Below, piece by piece: positions 1-10,584 of a DNA stretch of 64,000 bases. The position numbers and the translations under genes are program-made. The stretch is from Typha latifolia (Eukaryota > Streptophyta > Magnoliopsida > Poales > Typhaceae), in the NCBI GenBank assembly GCA_019914945.1, contig CM034100.1:12287096-12351095 (forward strand), written 5' to 3'. The stretch's first letter is position 1. Each line of letters begins with the position of its first letter. The notes below the pieces were generated by a model. The model had not been told where the DNA came from, searched no databases, and saw nothing but the letters and a program-made list of their open reading frames with translations.

Positions 1-300
1 GGCTAGCAGTGAGGCTGTGAGGGCGATTGAGATTTGGGGGCGATGGAGATTTGGCTGGAGGCGACGGGATCGAGGACCCGTGGTCCGTGGAGTGAGGCCG
101 GTGGAGGAGCGCCGAGGTCGACGAGGGAGGGCCGGTGGAGGAGAGCCGAGGTCGACGAGGAAGGGCCGGAGGAGGGAGGCGGTGAAAATGGGTGAGCCGG
201 TGAGGCCGTGAGGGCTAGCAGTGAGGGCGGCGCCGCGGGTAGCAGTGCGGTCGATGGAGATTTGGGGGAGGAGATGGTGAGTAGATGAGAGATAGAGGTA
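1..300. other. GC-rich low-complexity segment with internal duplication
   Basis: The segment is markedly GC-rich compared with its surroundings. It has a visible internal duplication of about 36 bp: a unit with the core GAGGTCGACGAGG occurs at about 113-126 and again at about 149-161, each after a CGGTGGAGGAG block. A second motif, GGCTAGCAGTGAGG followed by GATGGAGATTTGG, occurs near 1-55 and again near 208-265. Reading frames exist on both strands but they are proline/serine or arginine/glycine repeats with no recognisable domain. It may be cargo or a subterminal region of the adjoining hAT-like element, or a host gene fragment cut by the window edge. Confidence 0.4.
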
Positions 301-301
301 G

Positions 302-579
302 GGTTTAACTTTAGTTGGGTATTTATTAAGCGGGTAAACGGATATCCGTTATCCGAATCCGTATCCGATAAAATCAACTAAACCCGTATCCGTATCCGGA
401 TCCGGATTTTTTTCTAAAAGGCTATCCGTATCCGGATCCGGATCCGGATATTTTTGGAAATAGCTATCCGTATCCGTATCCGAATCCGGATCGGATAGGA
501 TTTTCCTATCCGTATCCGATCCGATCCGGATCGGATAGCGGGTCGGGTCGGACTTAATCCGACCCGTTTTCACCCCTAA
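302..579. mobile_element. hAT-like element end with TATCCG subterminal repeats
   Basis: The stretch 340-560 is a dense array of TATCCG / ATCCGGATCC variants on one strand, running into AATCCGACCCG and the terminus TTTTCACCCCTA at 567-579. The same terminus and repeats bound the complete hAT-like element at 12475-12960, so this is a related element. A possible left end is TAGGGTTTAAC near 304. I could not find a clean 8-bp target duplication, so the left boundary is uncertain. It interrupts the decayed Gypsy LTR that continues at 583. It carries no transposase. Confidence 0.55.
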
Positions 580-582
580 GTC

Positions 583-1127
583 TAGGGGATAAGGATGAAG
601 GGGGAGAAGTGATCGAGATCTAATGAGGAGGGAGGATTCGACAGACGAGGGAGGTTAGAAGATAGATGAGACATTGCCAACGGAAGAGATGGCTGGTTAG
701 TAAAGAGGGAGGAGGGAGATTAGGGTAGAGAGACAAGAAGGAAGATAGAACCCAATAATCTTTCCACATAATATTTTGGTTGCTATTTACACCTTAAGAG
801 GCTAACTAAACAAGCCAAAAATAATAATTATTAACCCTAGAAATAGTGGTTTCTCGCTGATTGCGTTTGAACGGGGTCGATCGCATTTGAACGCACAATT
901 TGTGTTCTCTGTTGATGCGAACATATGCAGGCTTTGCACGCGGGCGTTTGAACGCGGTCGAGCGTGTTCGAACACACAATTTACGTTCTCTGTCGATGTG
1001 AACGTCTGCAGACGTTCGCAAGGGCATTCAAACGTGCTCCTTCCCGCTTTCAAACATACAGAAACCTTATTTTTCCTTGGAAATAAACAACTAGTATAAT
1101 AAGAAAAGACTCCAGCAAGGTATATCA
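583..1127 (-). repeat. Gypsy chromovirus 3' LTR (partial, minus strand)
   Basis: Read on the minus strand, this begins TGATATACC at 1127, directly after the end of the Gypsy pol region, and matches the order of motifs in the LTRs at 16145-16974 and 21858-22742: an ACTAGTT..TTATTT block, palindromic GCGTT(C/T)GAACGC-type motifs (870-1035), TTAGGGTTA, GTTAGCCTCT, then pyrimidine-rich sequence. It stops at 583, where hAT-like sequence starts, so the distal third of the LTR is missing. Many CpGs in the palindromes have become TG or CA, which indicates age. Confidence 0.7.
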
Positions 1128-1202
1128 GCCCACCATGCTTCCCTCACCTTGTCCTCAAGGTGCAAAGTTAGAGAAAAGCTTCAAGTTGTCCGTCTCCAGC
1201 TC

Positions 1203-4200
1203 CTATGTTGCCTCGTCGGATGGCTTGCCAAGCCACTCGACTAGTACCTCTATCTCCAATTTGGCACCATGACATCGACAACGCCTCGCAAGTGCACGAA
1301 CCGGCTCCACAACCGCTGTCCCCTCCAATGGCTTGGGTAGAACTGATCCCACGACCTGGTGATCTCTAATCCGCTCCCTCAGTAATGAAATATGAAAGAC
1401 CAAGTGTACTCTTGACTCCTCGGGCAACTCTAAGCGGTAGGCAACCGGATCGATACGTCGCTCTAACACCCGAAACAGACCGAAGTAGCGATGTGCTAAC
1501 TTCTGGTTTCTTATCGGACGTAAGGTCACCTGTCTGTACGGTTGCACTTTCAAGAGCACCCAACTGTCGATGTCGAACTCCTGCTCCTGGTGGCTACAAT
1601 CATAAACTTGTTTCATACAATTTTGAGCAAGTTTAAGATGGGCATGCAACCTCCTCAAACGTGGCGTCTCTATCCATCAATGCTAAGACTACCTCCGTCC
1701 GATCCGCAGATGCCACAGGGTCATAGGCGCGTAATGTCGGTGCTATGCGCCCATACACCACCTCGAACGGAATCATGCTAATACTGCTGTGGTGGGTGGT
1801 ATTGTAAAACCACTCCGCCTATGGTAAGAACTCCAACTAGCATCTCAGCATCTCTCCCACAAAGCACTGCAAATACTGCTCAATGCCTCGATTGACCACC
1901 TCGGTTTGGTTGTTCGTTTGTGGAGGGTAGGTCGAACTGAGGTTCAATCGAGTCCTCTGCAATCTGAAGAACTCCATCCAAAATTCGTTAACAAATACAC
2001 GATCACGATCGGAGACAATCGTGCATGGCATGGCATGCAACCTAGCAACGTCTCTTACAAAAATTTTAGCCACGGACTTGGCTGAAAATGGATGCGACAA
2101 TGCGAAAAAATATGCATACTTACTTAATCTATCAACCACCACAAAAATAACTGAGTAGCCACGTACCAGCGGAAGACCTTCTATGAAATCCATAGAAATG
2201 TTTTCCTATACACGGTCCGGTATCGGTAGAGACTGAAATAATCCGGTCAGTTTCAATATGGTTGTTTTTGCCCTTTGACAGACTTCGCAAGCACAGACAA
2301 AAATTCTCACTTCTCGCCTTAGTCCTGGCTACGTGTAGCTCTGTGATAGCCTTCTATAAGTTCTTAAAACACTCTCATGATCGGCCTCTAGAATTTGGTA
2401 GAAGTGTTCTAACAATTTTTGCCACAATCCGTTGTTCGCGGGCACCCAGATGCATCCGCGGTCCAACAGTATCCCACCTCGGTTCTCTAACTCCGAATGG
2501 CGCTTCGGATCATCCAACACCTCCTATAACAACCTTCTAACATCCGGGTTAGATGTACATGCATAACTCAGCTCGTCAAGAAAAGAAAAAGTGGGAAAAG
2601 AAAAGGCTGCGAGCTCGGCGGTATCAGGTTGTCGCGATAGTGCATCCGTTGCTCTATTCTCCATCCCCTTCTTGTACTGAATTTCATAATCATACCCTAG
2701 CAATTTTGTGATCCACCTTTGCTATGCCAGAGTGTGAATATGTTGTCTCATAAAGTATGGAAGACTCCTTTGATCGGTTCGAATAATAAATTGCCTACCG
2801 ATCAAATAAGGCCTCCATTTTGTCACCGCGTGGAGGATTTCTAACATCTCCCTCTCGTAAGTCGACAATTGCTGGGACTTCTATGATAAAGCCTTACTAA
2901 GAAAGGCTATGAGACGTCATCCTTGCATTAGTACAGTTCCTATGCCAACCCTCGACGCATTGCATTTCACAACGAACTCTTTGGTGAAGTCCGGTAGAGT
3001 TAGAATGGGCACCGTTGTCATTGTTGTTTTTAGTTCTTCAAATGCTGCAGTGGCTTCCTCCATCCATCTAAAAGAGTCTTTCCTCAGCAATGAAGTGAGA
3101 GGAGCAGCGATCTTGCCATACCCGACGATAAAGTGGCGATAATACCTGGTCAGCCCCAAGAAATCGTGCAATCCCATAGTGGAAGTAGGGATCGGCCAAG
3201 TTGTCATACACGCCACTTTTTGAGGATCCAGTGCCACTCCTTCTGCTGTTATGATGTGGCCTAAATACTCTACTTGTGGTACACCCCATAGGCACTTAGA
3301 CTTCTTAATCTTCAGCTGGTTTTGCTACAACAAATTTAGCACATCCTCTAAATTTCACAAATGCTCCATTTTAGTCTTGCTGTATACTAAAATATCATCA
3401 AAGAATATCAAGACATACCGTCGCAGCAGAGGTCGAAAAATATCATTCATGAGGCTTTGAAAAGTTGCTGGAGCATTGGTGAGGCCGAATGACATTACCC
3501 GGAATTCGTAGTGCCCGTCTAGAGTTTGAAATGTGGTTTTGTGCACATACGCCGGGTGAACTCTAATTTGATAATACTTGGCCCTCAAGTCAAGCTTACT
3601 GAATATGGTCGCCCCTACAAGCTCGTCTAGTAGCTCCTCTATGACTGGAATGGGATATCAGTCCTTGACGGTGATAGCGTTTAGTGCCTGGTAGTCGACA
3701 TAAAAACGCTATGACCCGCCCTTTTTTTGCACTAATAACACAGGCGATGAGTAAGAGCTATGACTTGGTTGTATGAGGCCTTGTTCCAACATCTCGGCCA
3801 TCATTTTGGAGATAACCTCCTTCTGCACATGTGGATATCAATATGGTCTCACGTTCAACGGTGCAGCCCCGGACAAAATCTCTATGCGATGGTCCGCCGT
3901 TCGCGTCGGCGATAACTTCTTTGGTTCCTTAAACAGTCCAGCAAATTTATCCAATAAATTAGACACATTAATTGTAGTACTTGGACTCATTCGAAGCTCA
4001 TCTCCAACTGGTCTTAACTGAAGAAGATAGGCTCAATCACTCGCACAAGGCAGCCCCACCATCAACTACATCGTTAGAATCGGCAGGGACCGAACGCCAT
4101 CAAGCCGCACCACTTTGTTTCCTTGTAAAAATTTCATCCACATACTTCAGAAATTAAATGTGACGGGTCCCAAGCTCTGCAACCATTGAGTGTCAAGGAC

Positions 4201-5040
4201 GATGTCCGCTCCTCGCAGCGCCAACGGATACAAGTCCACATTGATGTCGTGTCCTTGCACTCGTATACCGGCCCAACGGCACAAGCTCTTCGCTCGAAGC
4301 TTTGTGTCGTCTCTAATAGCAACCTCAAACTCCGCAGTCGGTTCAGCGTCCAAGCCCATCTTCCTCACCAACTTTTTGTCTAAAAAGTTGTGTGTACTCC
4401 CGGAATCGATAAGGATGTGCACACAATGCTTTCTAACAAGTCCATCAACCTACAATGTCCTCGGCGCGGAAGTACCCGAATATGTATGCATCGATATCTC
4501 AATTTGGATATCTTCCTCCGCGCGCTCCTCCACATCCTCGCCACATACCTCCTCTGCATACTCTCTATCACCAACTACCTCATCGTCCTTCTCAGGACTG
4601 TCGATGAGCATCACACTCCGGATCAGTTTGGAACACCGATGACCGGGGGTGAAATGTTCATCGCATCGAAAACAAAACCCCTTCGTCCTTCGCTTCTCCA
4701 CCTGGGCAGGTGTGAGAGTTTAAACGGGGGTTCTTGTGCCTCCTCTAACATCGAAAGATGGTCTCAAAGGTGGTCGTGCCCCTGTACTAGTAGTCGCTGC
4801 CTTTGAACCTACAGAATTTTCAGCCAGCGTTCTCGGCACAAATTACCCATCTCGGTTATCCCAACTTGTCTTTGCTATCATTTTCAGAGCCTTGTACTTT
4901 TGCTCCAGCCTCATGGTCTTCTCAAGAGTGATAGGATAGAGAGCACGAACATGTCCTAAGTCGTCTGTTTCTTGCGGCGCCCCAATAGAAGCACTGAATA
5001 GTGCTCGTATCCCTGCGTCGTGGTCTACCTTGTACTGCAT
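1203..5040 (-). pseudogene. Gypsy chromovirus gag-pol remnant (A)
   Basis: This is a decayed polyprotein of a Ty3/Gypsy element. In minus-strand order it shows the C-terminal end of gag (about 5040-4845), a CCHC-type knuckle of the form CFRCDEHFTPGHRC (about 4640-4680), an aspartic protease with LIDSGSTHNFLD (about 4380-4420), reverse transcriptase with the FFDDIL catalytic motif (about 3390), RNase H (about 3230-2660), integrase core with D-D-E still readable (MDFIEG, SDRDRV, QTEVVNRG; 2193-1837), and a terminal region with a chromodomain-like end VLVEWLGKPSDEAT (1658-1203). Chromodomains in this position define chromoviruses and are thought to steer integration to heterochromatin. The frame is broken by several stops and shifts. 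The 5' part of gag and the 5' LTR are absent: at about 5040 the sequence passes into Copia gag. It is closely related to the complete element at 16145-22742. Confidence 0.85.
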
Positions 5041-5747
5041 AGGCCACAGGAATAAATATAAAATGATGTTGTTCCATGGTGGTTTGAGTTAGAAGGCCCT
5101 GTTCCTCACGAAGAAAATTATTGAGCTATGTATCCAAGGAGAGGACAGATTCACGGTTCATAAGATTGGATATGGTGCCTTCGAAATCAGGTCTCAGTTT
5201 CATTAGAGTTTGATCCCTCTGAGTACAGATTGAACAAAACTAAGACCTTTGGATGGTAAGCCAGCATAAACTATATCAGTGTATTCAGCCCAAAGATTAG
5301 TGAATCTAGAGTAAAAATCAGAGATGGAAAGACATCCTGTTGAAGAGTAGCCAATTCATGTTCAAGATGGAACTGATGAGCAGTATTTTGTTGACTGTAG
5401 ACCTTCTTCAAGTAAGTCCACATTTGAGCTGCAGTCTCAGAAGATTGAATGTTCGAGATGATGTTGGGTTCGACAAATTCTAAAATCCATACCATAACTT
5501 GTGTGTCCTTGACTTCCCACTTGGCATGTTGATCATTGTCTTTGTTCTTGTTAGGAGCTGGGTAACTTTCATCAACATGTTCCCACAGCTCCTTACCTGT
5601 GACGAAAATCCTGAAATGAAATGCCCATGCAGGGTAATTCTTGCCATTGAAACGACTCAAAGAAATATCAGACTTATCCGAAGACATGAGGTCAAGAGAA
5701 CTTGAACAAGAATAACTGAGATTAAGAAACTTGAGAGCACGAGACAA
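5041..5747 (-). pseudogene. Copia gag (N-terminal part)
   Basis: The minus-strand frame 5747-5271 encodes about 158 residues with the LTR-Copia gag signature: ISLSRFNGKNYPAWAFHFR near residue 30, KELWEHVDES, a W-V-D-T-Q-V block, and SSETAAQMWTYLKKVYSQQN. Gag of this type packages element RNA into virus-like particles. Homology continues past the stop at 5271 down to about 5041 in shifted frames, after which Gypsy gag begins. It lies immediately downstream of a primer-binding site and LTR at 5767-6029, so the 5' end of this Copia element is complete. Its knuckle, protease, integrase, RT and 3' LTR are missing. Confidence 0.75.
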
Positions 5748-5766
5748 ATAGCAATTTAGAGCTATA

Positions 5767-5778
5767 GCTCTGATACCA
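5767..5778 (-). other. Copia primer-binding site
   Basis: The minus strand reads TGGTATCAGAGC, the usual plant retrotransposon primer-binding site complementary to the 3' end of initiator tRNA-Met. It starts right at the LTR end (TG/CA boundary at 5779) and precedes the Copia gag start. Confidence 0.85.
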
Positions 5779-6029
5779 TGACAGTTTAGAGTTTTTGAAA
5801 AATAATCTATGTTTCTTCATTGACAATCTTCCATTATATGAACAATTTACAAGCTATTTTTGGAAAGAAATACAAGCTGATTTTCAGCCCCTACTATATA
5901 TACGCCTATCTAAATATACCATATAGCTAGTATATCCTAATTAAGGAAGGAATAAATCTATATAATTATAACTGTCAAAGCTATAAATCTGCTAGCATTA
6001 AATGTCTAGATATTTCCTTTGACATTTCA
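5779..6029 (-). repeat. Copia 5' LTR (251 bp)
   Basis: The boundary next to the primer-binding site is fixed by TGTCA|TGGTATC on the minus strand. The distal boundary is inferred from TGAAATGTCA at 6029. A TATA-like string (minus strand of TATATATACG, about 5893) sits mid-LTR, as expected for the promoter. There is no second copy in the window, so the distal end is not verified by LTR comparison. Confidence 0.6.
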
Positions 6030-6171
6030 AACCACCAACTAATGCATTTGATTTTAGATCATGATAGTTTATTATTAAGATGTCAATGAAATATGTATAC
6101 ATATTTGTGAATTATAAATTTATAATCTATTATTTTTATGGTTGTGAATTGCACTATTAAATTTTATAAAT

Positions 6172-6197
6172 AATATATATATATATATATATATATA
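6172..6197. repeat. (TA)n microsatellite
   Basis: An uninterrupted AT dinucleotide run lies within the AT-rich spacer 6030-6313. I see no gene in that spacer. Confidence 0.9.
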
Positions 6198-6313
6198 ATA
6201 TCGTATACAATTATTTTTTATTTTTTATATATTAAATTGCTAGACTGTCTTAGCGTCCGCCTTCTGCCTAGGTGCTAGACATTGATTTTGCTAAATTTAT
6301 ATGAATTTGACAT

Positions 6314-6575
6314 GCAAAAATTTTATTTATTTTTAAACTCTTAATATTTTGTGTTAATTGTCTTTAAAAAAAATAGCATAATTTATTTACAATTTTATTA
6401 TGTTTAAGATCTGATCCTCTATTTGAAAATTATTCGTATCCGTTAAGTTAATATGGTTTTAAATTTTGTTATTTGTCCAATATCCATATTTAAATTTGAA
6501 TTTGGACATAAAATATTGATCTAGATGTAGGTTGAGCACTATTTGAGCTGTATCTGATCTATTTTCAACTCTAGG
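6314..6575 (+). mobile_element. Degenerate hAT-like element, 3' half
   Basis: This aligns with the right half of the hAT element at 12475-12960: AAACTCTTAATATTTT, GTTTAAGATCTGATC, TTAT(C)CGTATCCGTTAAGTTA, ATATGGTTTT, TGTAGGTTGAGC, and an end resembling ATTTTCAACTCTAGG. Most TATCCG units have decayed to TATTTG or TATCTG, which indicates an older copy. The left end is not recognisable. Confidence 0.55.
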
Positions 6576-7030
6576 AGAAGATGTGGAAACCATCTCTAGT
6601 TGTGATCTCCGAGACTAATTTCTTAGTGGTGAAGTCGAAGGCTGTCGCAAACAATGGAATTCGAAGCGATGATGACAGCAGAGCGGAGTTGGTGACGACG
6701 GTGGTGGTAGTGTGACTAAGGTGAAGGTTGTCGACAATGGAGGTGAATCGGCTTGTGGAGGTGGCCCTATGGAATGGGTTGATGGTGCATCACAACCTCC
6801 TCGTGAAGGTGATGGAGTTGGGTCAGTGACCAGAGTCCTCTCAAAAGGTGGGGATGATGCTGGATCAGGCAAAGATGGACCGGCTCAAGGAGGAGAATTG
6901 ATGCCTTGAGAAGGCAATGAAGTGGAGGATGATGGGGGGAAGCAAAGGGGTGGGGTGGTTTTTCTTATAGGTTTGTTATGTGAGGATAGGGGTGGGTGGT
7001 TCTCCAAGTGGTTAAAATGGGTTACGTGGC
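6576..7030. other. Spacer without recognised gene
   Basis: This G-rich spacer includes short reading frames on both strands (for example 6712-6909 and 6615-6872). These are glycine-rich or serine/proline-rich and match nothing I recognise. No promoter or RNA gene is seen. Confidence 0.5.
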
Positions 7031-7330
7031 TTTTTTTATTTGATAAAAGGAGAGTGCATTAATTAACTGTCTTGCTGGCAAAACAAACCGCTAACATCAG
7101 TGTACAAAAGACATACTAGAGGGAGAGGGAAAGAGCCTTCCCAAGTACAATCGTGACTCGTTATAATTTGTCAACCAATCTTGGCAATTGGCTTCTCGGA
7201 AGATATGGGAGATGGTGAAAACAACAAAAGAAGAGAATAGGAACACGATATCTTCAATAAGAGTCATTATAGACCAAGGGGTAGAATGGACACTTTTCAA
7301 ACTATTCACTTGTAGCAATGGGTCGGATTA
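7031..7330 (-). mobile_element. LINE 3' end (RNase H-like tail)
   Basis: The minus-strand frame 7318-7097 contains WSIMTLIEDIVFL, then FTISHIFREANCQDWLTNY. This is the C-terminal pattern of the RVT_3 RNase H-like domain found at the end of many plant LINE pol proteins (and in a plant domain derived from it). On the minus strand it is followed by an A-rich run (complement of the T-run at 7031-7037), consistent with a 5'-truncated LINE copy ending in poly(A). Confidence 0.6.
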
Positions 7331-8855
7331 TGTGGCTTAGGTGAAGGCTTAGGTTTACTTGGTTTTGCATTTTGATAAAAAATATCCAAAGGTGATGGGT
7401 GGTGGGACACATGTAAATATAATGGAATAGGTGGGGAGTTTTGATAAATTTGTGTGTGGGTAATGCAAGAGAAGTCTTAGAAAAGATAGATGATGTTGGA
7501 GTTGGTTATGGAAGGGATTCATTAGAAATTAACTCCTCTTCACTTTAGAAATATTTTTTTTCTTATTTCAGAATATAATTTTTTATTCCAAAATAACAAC
7601 TAAATATTATAATAATTTTATTTTAAAATATAAATACTATTCACATACTAACCTAAGTATTAATTTACCTTTGATATCTATTCTATTAACTTACTTTATA
7701 TCAAATCGAAGGACATTTATGGTAATTTTATAAAAAATAAAATACGTTTTTTTTTTCATTTTGTACCCTTATTTTAGAATATAAGTGAACATAAGAATAG
7801 TCATTATAAAAATAAAGATCTAATTTTGAGAATAATAAAGAGAATACTTATTTTAGAATTGACCTTATTCCTAAGAAAAATGGTAAATGACCTAAAATTC
7901 GAACGTTGAGATTTAGAATTTTGAGGTGGAGGGAAAAAACCTGGATTTGAACTTCAATTTTTTTTTTCTTTCAAATAGATGCTCTTTGTTTACATCTTGT
8001 GACAACAGTAGGGAAAATAATTAATTTGTCGGTGCTCGATTATTGGATGACACATAGATAATTCAATTTTGGTGATCATCGAGTCTTGCTTTGTGGTTCT
8101 GCGGTGACGACTGGTTCTACTAATTTTTTTAAGATGGTGATCTTCTTGTGCAACTCAGGACTTGTGCTCAACGTGTGATAGAGTTCGCGACAATCCAGCA
8201 TTTGTCGGTGCGAGCGAAGAACAAATGTGGTGCAGTATAGAACCTTGGAGTTTGATCGTCAATGTAAATAAAATTATAGGAATTTTGCCTCTGATACTAA
8301 ATGATGTCTGCACCGCACTTGGCAGTAAATTGTTATTACTCAATCCGAGTCGCTAGATTTATTCACTCTCAAGCCTCAACACACATTAACTGAGAAGTAA
8401 AGTTGGTGCGGTAAACTAGAATTTGGCCACCTTATAGTTAGTTCCGAGACTTTATGCATCTCGTAGTGCAACTATGACAAAAAATCAGTTGTCAGATGGC
8501 TCCAGATCTTACATTTATATTGTAGCTCTTTTGATGTTAATGGTTTACACCCAAAATTTCTTCTAATGTACTTCCATAACTTTTTTTATAAGTTTTCTAA
8601 ACCTTTTGGATGCGATTGCTCTCTTAACCGGTTAATACACGGAGCTTCTTCCATGTAGTCATGTAATGTTGCAGTGTTTCATTTGTTACCCATCAAAAAG
8701 ATGTTACCATGAAATAGCTTCTCATATAGTGATGTAAGCTGACACAAAGATGAATTCTACTATTCGTTGGTTCATAACTACTGCAAGTCTTTCCTTTTGC
8801 ATACTTCTGAATTGTCAAAGTGGCAATTTTTCCTTCTTTTATCTTACAGCACGGG
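7331..8855. other. AT-rich spacer without recognised gene
   Basis: AT-rich sequence with poly(T) and poly(A) runs and no long reading frame. The small frames at 8155-8356 overlap on opposite strands and lack any known motif. I see no supported feature here. Confidence 0.5.
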
Positions 8856-8861
8856 GGAAAT

Positions 8862-8960
8862 CTTTATATGCTGGCTGACAGTCTTTGTTGCATGAGGCAG
8901 CATTTGAACTTTTGAAGGCGCCTAAGTTTGGAGCTTGACAGTGTCTATGAAGGGCTAATT
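8862..8960 (+). pseudogene. Possible orphan terminal exon
   Basis: A long pyrimidine tract ending TTATCTTACAG at 8838-8849 looks like a plant 3' splice site. The following sequence in one frame reads AGXQSLLHEAAFELLKAPKFGA then a stop, with one stop near its start. The composition is more gene-like than the flanks. I do not recognise the family. It could equally be a chance frame inside spacer, and no upstream exons were found. Confidence 0.2.
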
Positions 8961-9406
8961 GTTTTTTTTCTTCTTCTTCTAAGTAATCCTTTCATCTTCT
9001 AGAGAAACTAGCAATTTTTCTTTACACTTCAACGACCTTCACAGCGTTCCTCTAAAGCCTAATTATTTTACAAGCAAATAAGCAGAGTTTCCGCGGCAAC
9101 AGGCAATGAAGTGCACAGTAATATGTTCTTTTTATGAAATCAGTCATATGTTGTAAATTTTCAACATAGCAATTAATCTGTCAATAATTCTAGTCCTGTG
9201 AGCAGTTCATTGTTCCCTCAAGTGAGAAGAAAAATCATACTTGCATGGCCCCCATTCTCTTGTATGCGTCTCCCTCCGTGCCTTCATTCTTCCAACAAAT
9301 TACTATTATTTGGAAAACTAATCTATCTATATTTTATTAGAATCACAACATAAAATTTCTATAGATGGCACTAATTGGCCCCTCCAGTGATCCAAAAATC
9401 CTTTCT

Positions 9407-9430
9407 TATATATATATATATATATATATT
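9407..9430. repeat. (TA)n microsatellite
   Basis: TA dinucleotide run about 0.6 kb upstream of the gene's TATA box. Confidence 0.9.
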
Positions 9431-9834
9431 GTTATACGAGTACTGTGAGAGTGGTTTCAACAATATAATTTGTAGTCCCAACAAAAGCATTAGCCAAGTA
9501 TGGAATGCACATTGTCTTTAAGTAAGCAAAGTCCACACTCTAATTAAGCCGAGCTCATACGGCGGTCGCAAGCAGACAAACATATTGGCACCCCACCTAC
9601 CTTTGATGTTACGAGACATTTAATTTGGATTTGGCATTGGTTTCTTCATATTTAAGCTACGATGCCAGATATGATCCAGAAAAGAGAAGCTGATGACCAG
9701 CTCCTCGTAATACAAAAAAGGAATTCAGTATACAAAATGAACGACCGGAAATACCGCCACTAGTACAACTTCCTTGTTTGGAAACGCCAACGCTTAAATG
9801 GGATGACTCCAATTTGCAGATCAAACAGTAAGCA

Positions 9835-10020
9835 GCAAGTAGTGCTCTTGTGACTCACAGCTACCGGGCTGGGTGGCCCCACGCGCTTTCCCGCCCGCTA
9901 AAACTTGCACACCAAAAGACAGAAGAAAGATTAATACCTCGCCACATGCCCACGCAAACGGCAAAATCCCTCCCTTCCACCTTCCCAATCCCTTATAAAT
10001 AGAGAGACCACACACACGCA
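9835..10020 (+). promoter_or_regulatory. Proximal promoter of the plastid protein gene
   Basis: A clear TATA box, TATAAATA, lies at 9994-10001, preceded by C-rich sequence and followed by a CA-rich likely start region near 10015-10030, giving a 5' UTR of about 100 bp. Upstream blocks GTGACTCACAGCT (about 9850), GTGGCCCCACGCGCTT (about 9872) and CACATGCCCA (about 9943) are all repeated, in the same order, at 11815-11990 beside a second TATAAATAG. That conservation marks them as the likely functional core. GTGACTCA resembles a bZIP (GCN4/O2-type) site; this is inference. Confidence 0.75.
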
Positions 10021-10125
10021 TCTCCCAAATAAAATCCAGCCTCTTTGCTTCTCTCTCTTGCCCGTTACCAATTTATTTATTTATAAGTTGAAACATAACA
10101 ACTACTACTCTCTTCTATAAGCTAA

Positions 10126-10584
10126 ATGGAAGCCACTTCTCTCTCTTCTTCCATCGCATCCTCCGTCCACCGTCTTTCTTCCTTCCCGGCCGGACCACGG
10201 CCTGGCCTGGTCCGGCGCCCCTGCCTCAGGAAGAAAGCGTCGAGCACCGTCGTACTCGCCTACGGCTCCGACTACGGCGGGGGGCTCGTGGACGAGAGCA
10301 TGATCGTGCTCCGTCGGAGGATCCACGAGACGAGGATCGCGGAGAGGAACTACGAGCCGCCGTCCGATTGGATGAGTTGGGAGAAGCAGATGTACACGAG
10401 CTACCCTTCGGATGTGTGCGAGGTCATGGGACTATTGCAGACCTTCTTGATGAACACTAGGCCCAGCCTGGGCATAGGAATGATGGCTCTCGTGATGCTG
10501 AGTGTACCCGCGTCGGCTGTCATGATCTTGTACCGCTTGATCGATGCATCAACGTCCGTTCTCTCCGGGATGCATCTGAATTAG
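10126..10584 (+). CDS. Small plastid-targeted single-pass membrane protein
   Basis: A single exon encodes 152 residues. The first ~43 residues are rich in Ser, Ala, Arg and Lys with no acidic residue after position 2, typical of a chloroplast transit peptide; VVLAYGSDYGG at 42-52 is a plausible start of the mature protein. Residues 55-112 form a hydrophilic conserved-looking block (VDESMIVLRRRIHE, NYEPPSDWMSWEKQMY, YPSDVCEVMGLLQTFLMNTRPS). Residues 114-136 (SLGIGMMALVMLSVPASAVMILY) form one hydrophobic helix, followed by a short tail. The ATG has a good plant context (GCTAAATGGAA) and follows the only TATA box. I recognise the pattern of a conserved plant family of unknown function but cannot give a reliable name. 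The first half has high GC at third positions. Downstream there is no second gene; the 3' UTR probably ends within 10585-10700. Confidence 0.8.
   Translation: MEATSLSSSIASSVHRLSSFPAGPRPGLVRRPCLRKKASSTVVLAYGSDYGGGLVDESMIVLRRRIHETRIAERNYEPPSDWMSWEKQMYTSYPSDVCEVMGLLQTFLMNTRPSLGIGMMALVMLSVPASAVMILYRLIDASTSVLSGMHLN

Noticed and set aside
3..377. 124-residue minus-strand frame at the window start
   Set aside because: Serine/proline low-complexity translation of a GC-rich repeated segment, running into the TATCCG array of a hAT-like element; no domain.
10105..10326. Minus-strand frame overlapping the plastid gene
   Set aside because: Antisense shadow of the GC-rich transit-peptide region.
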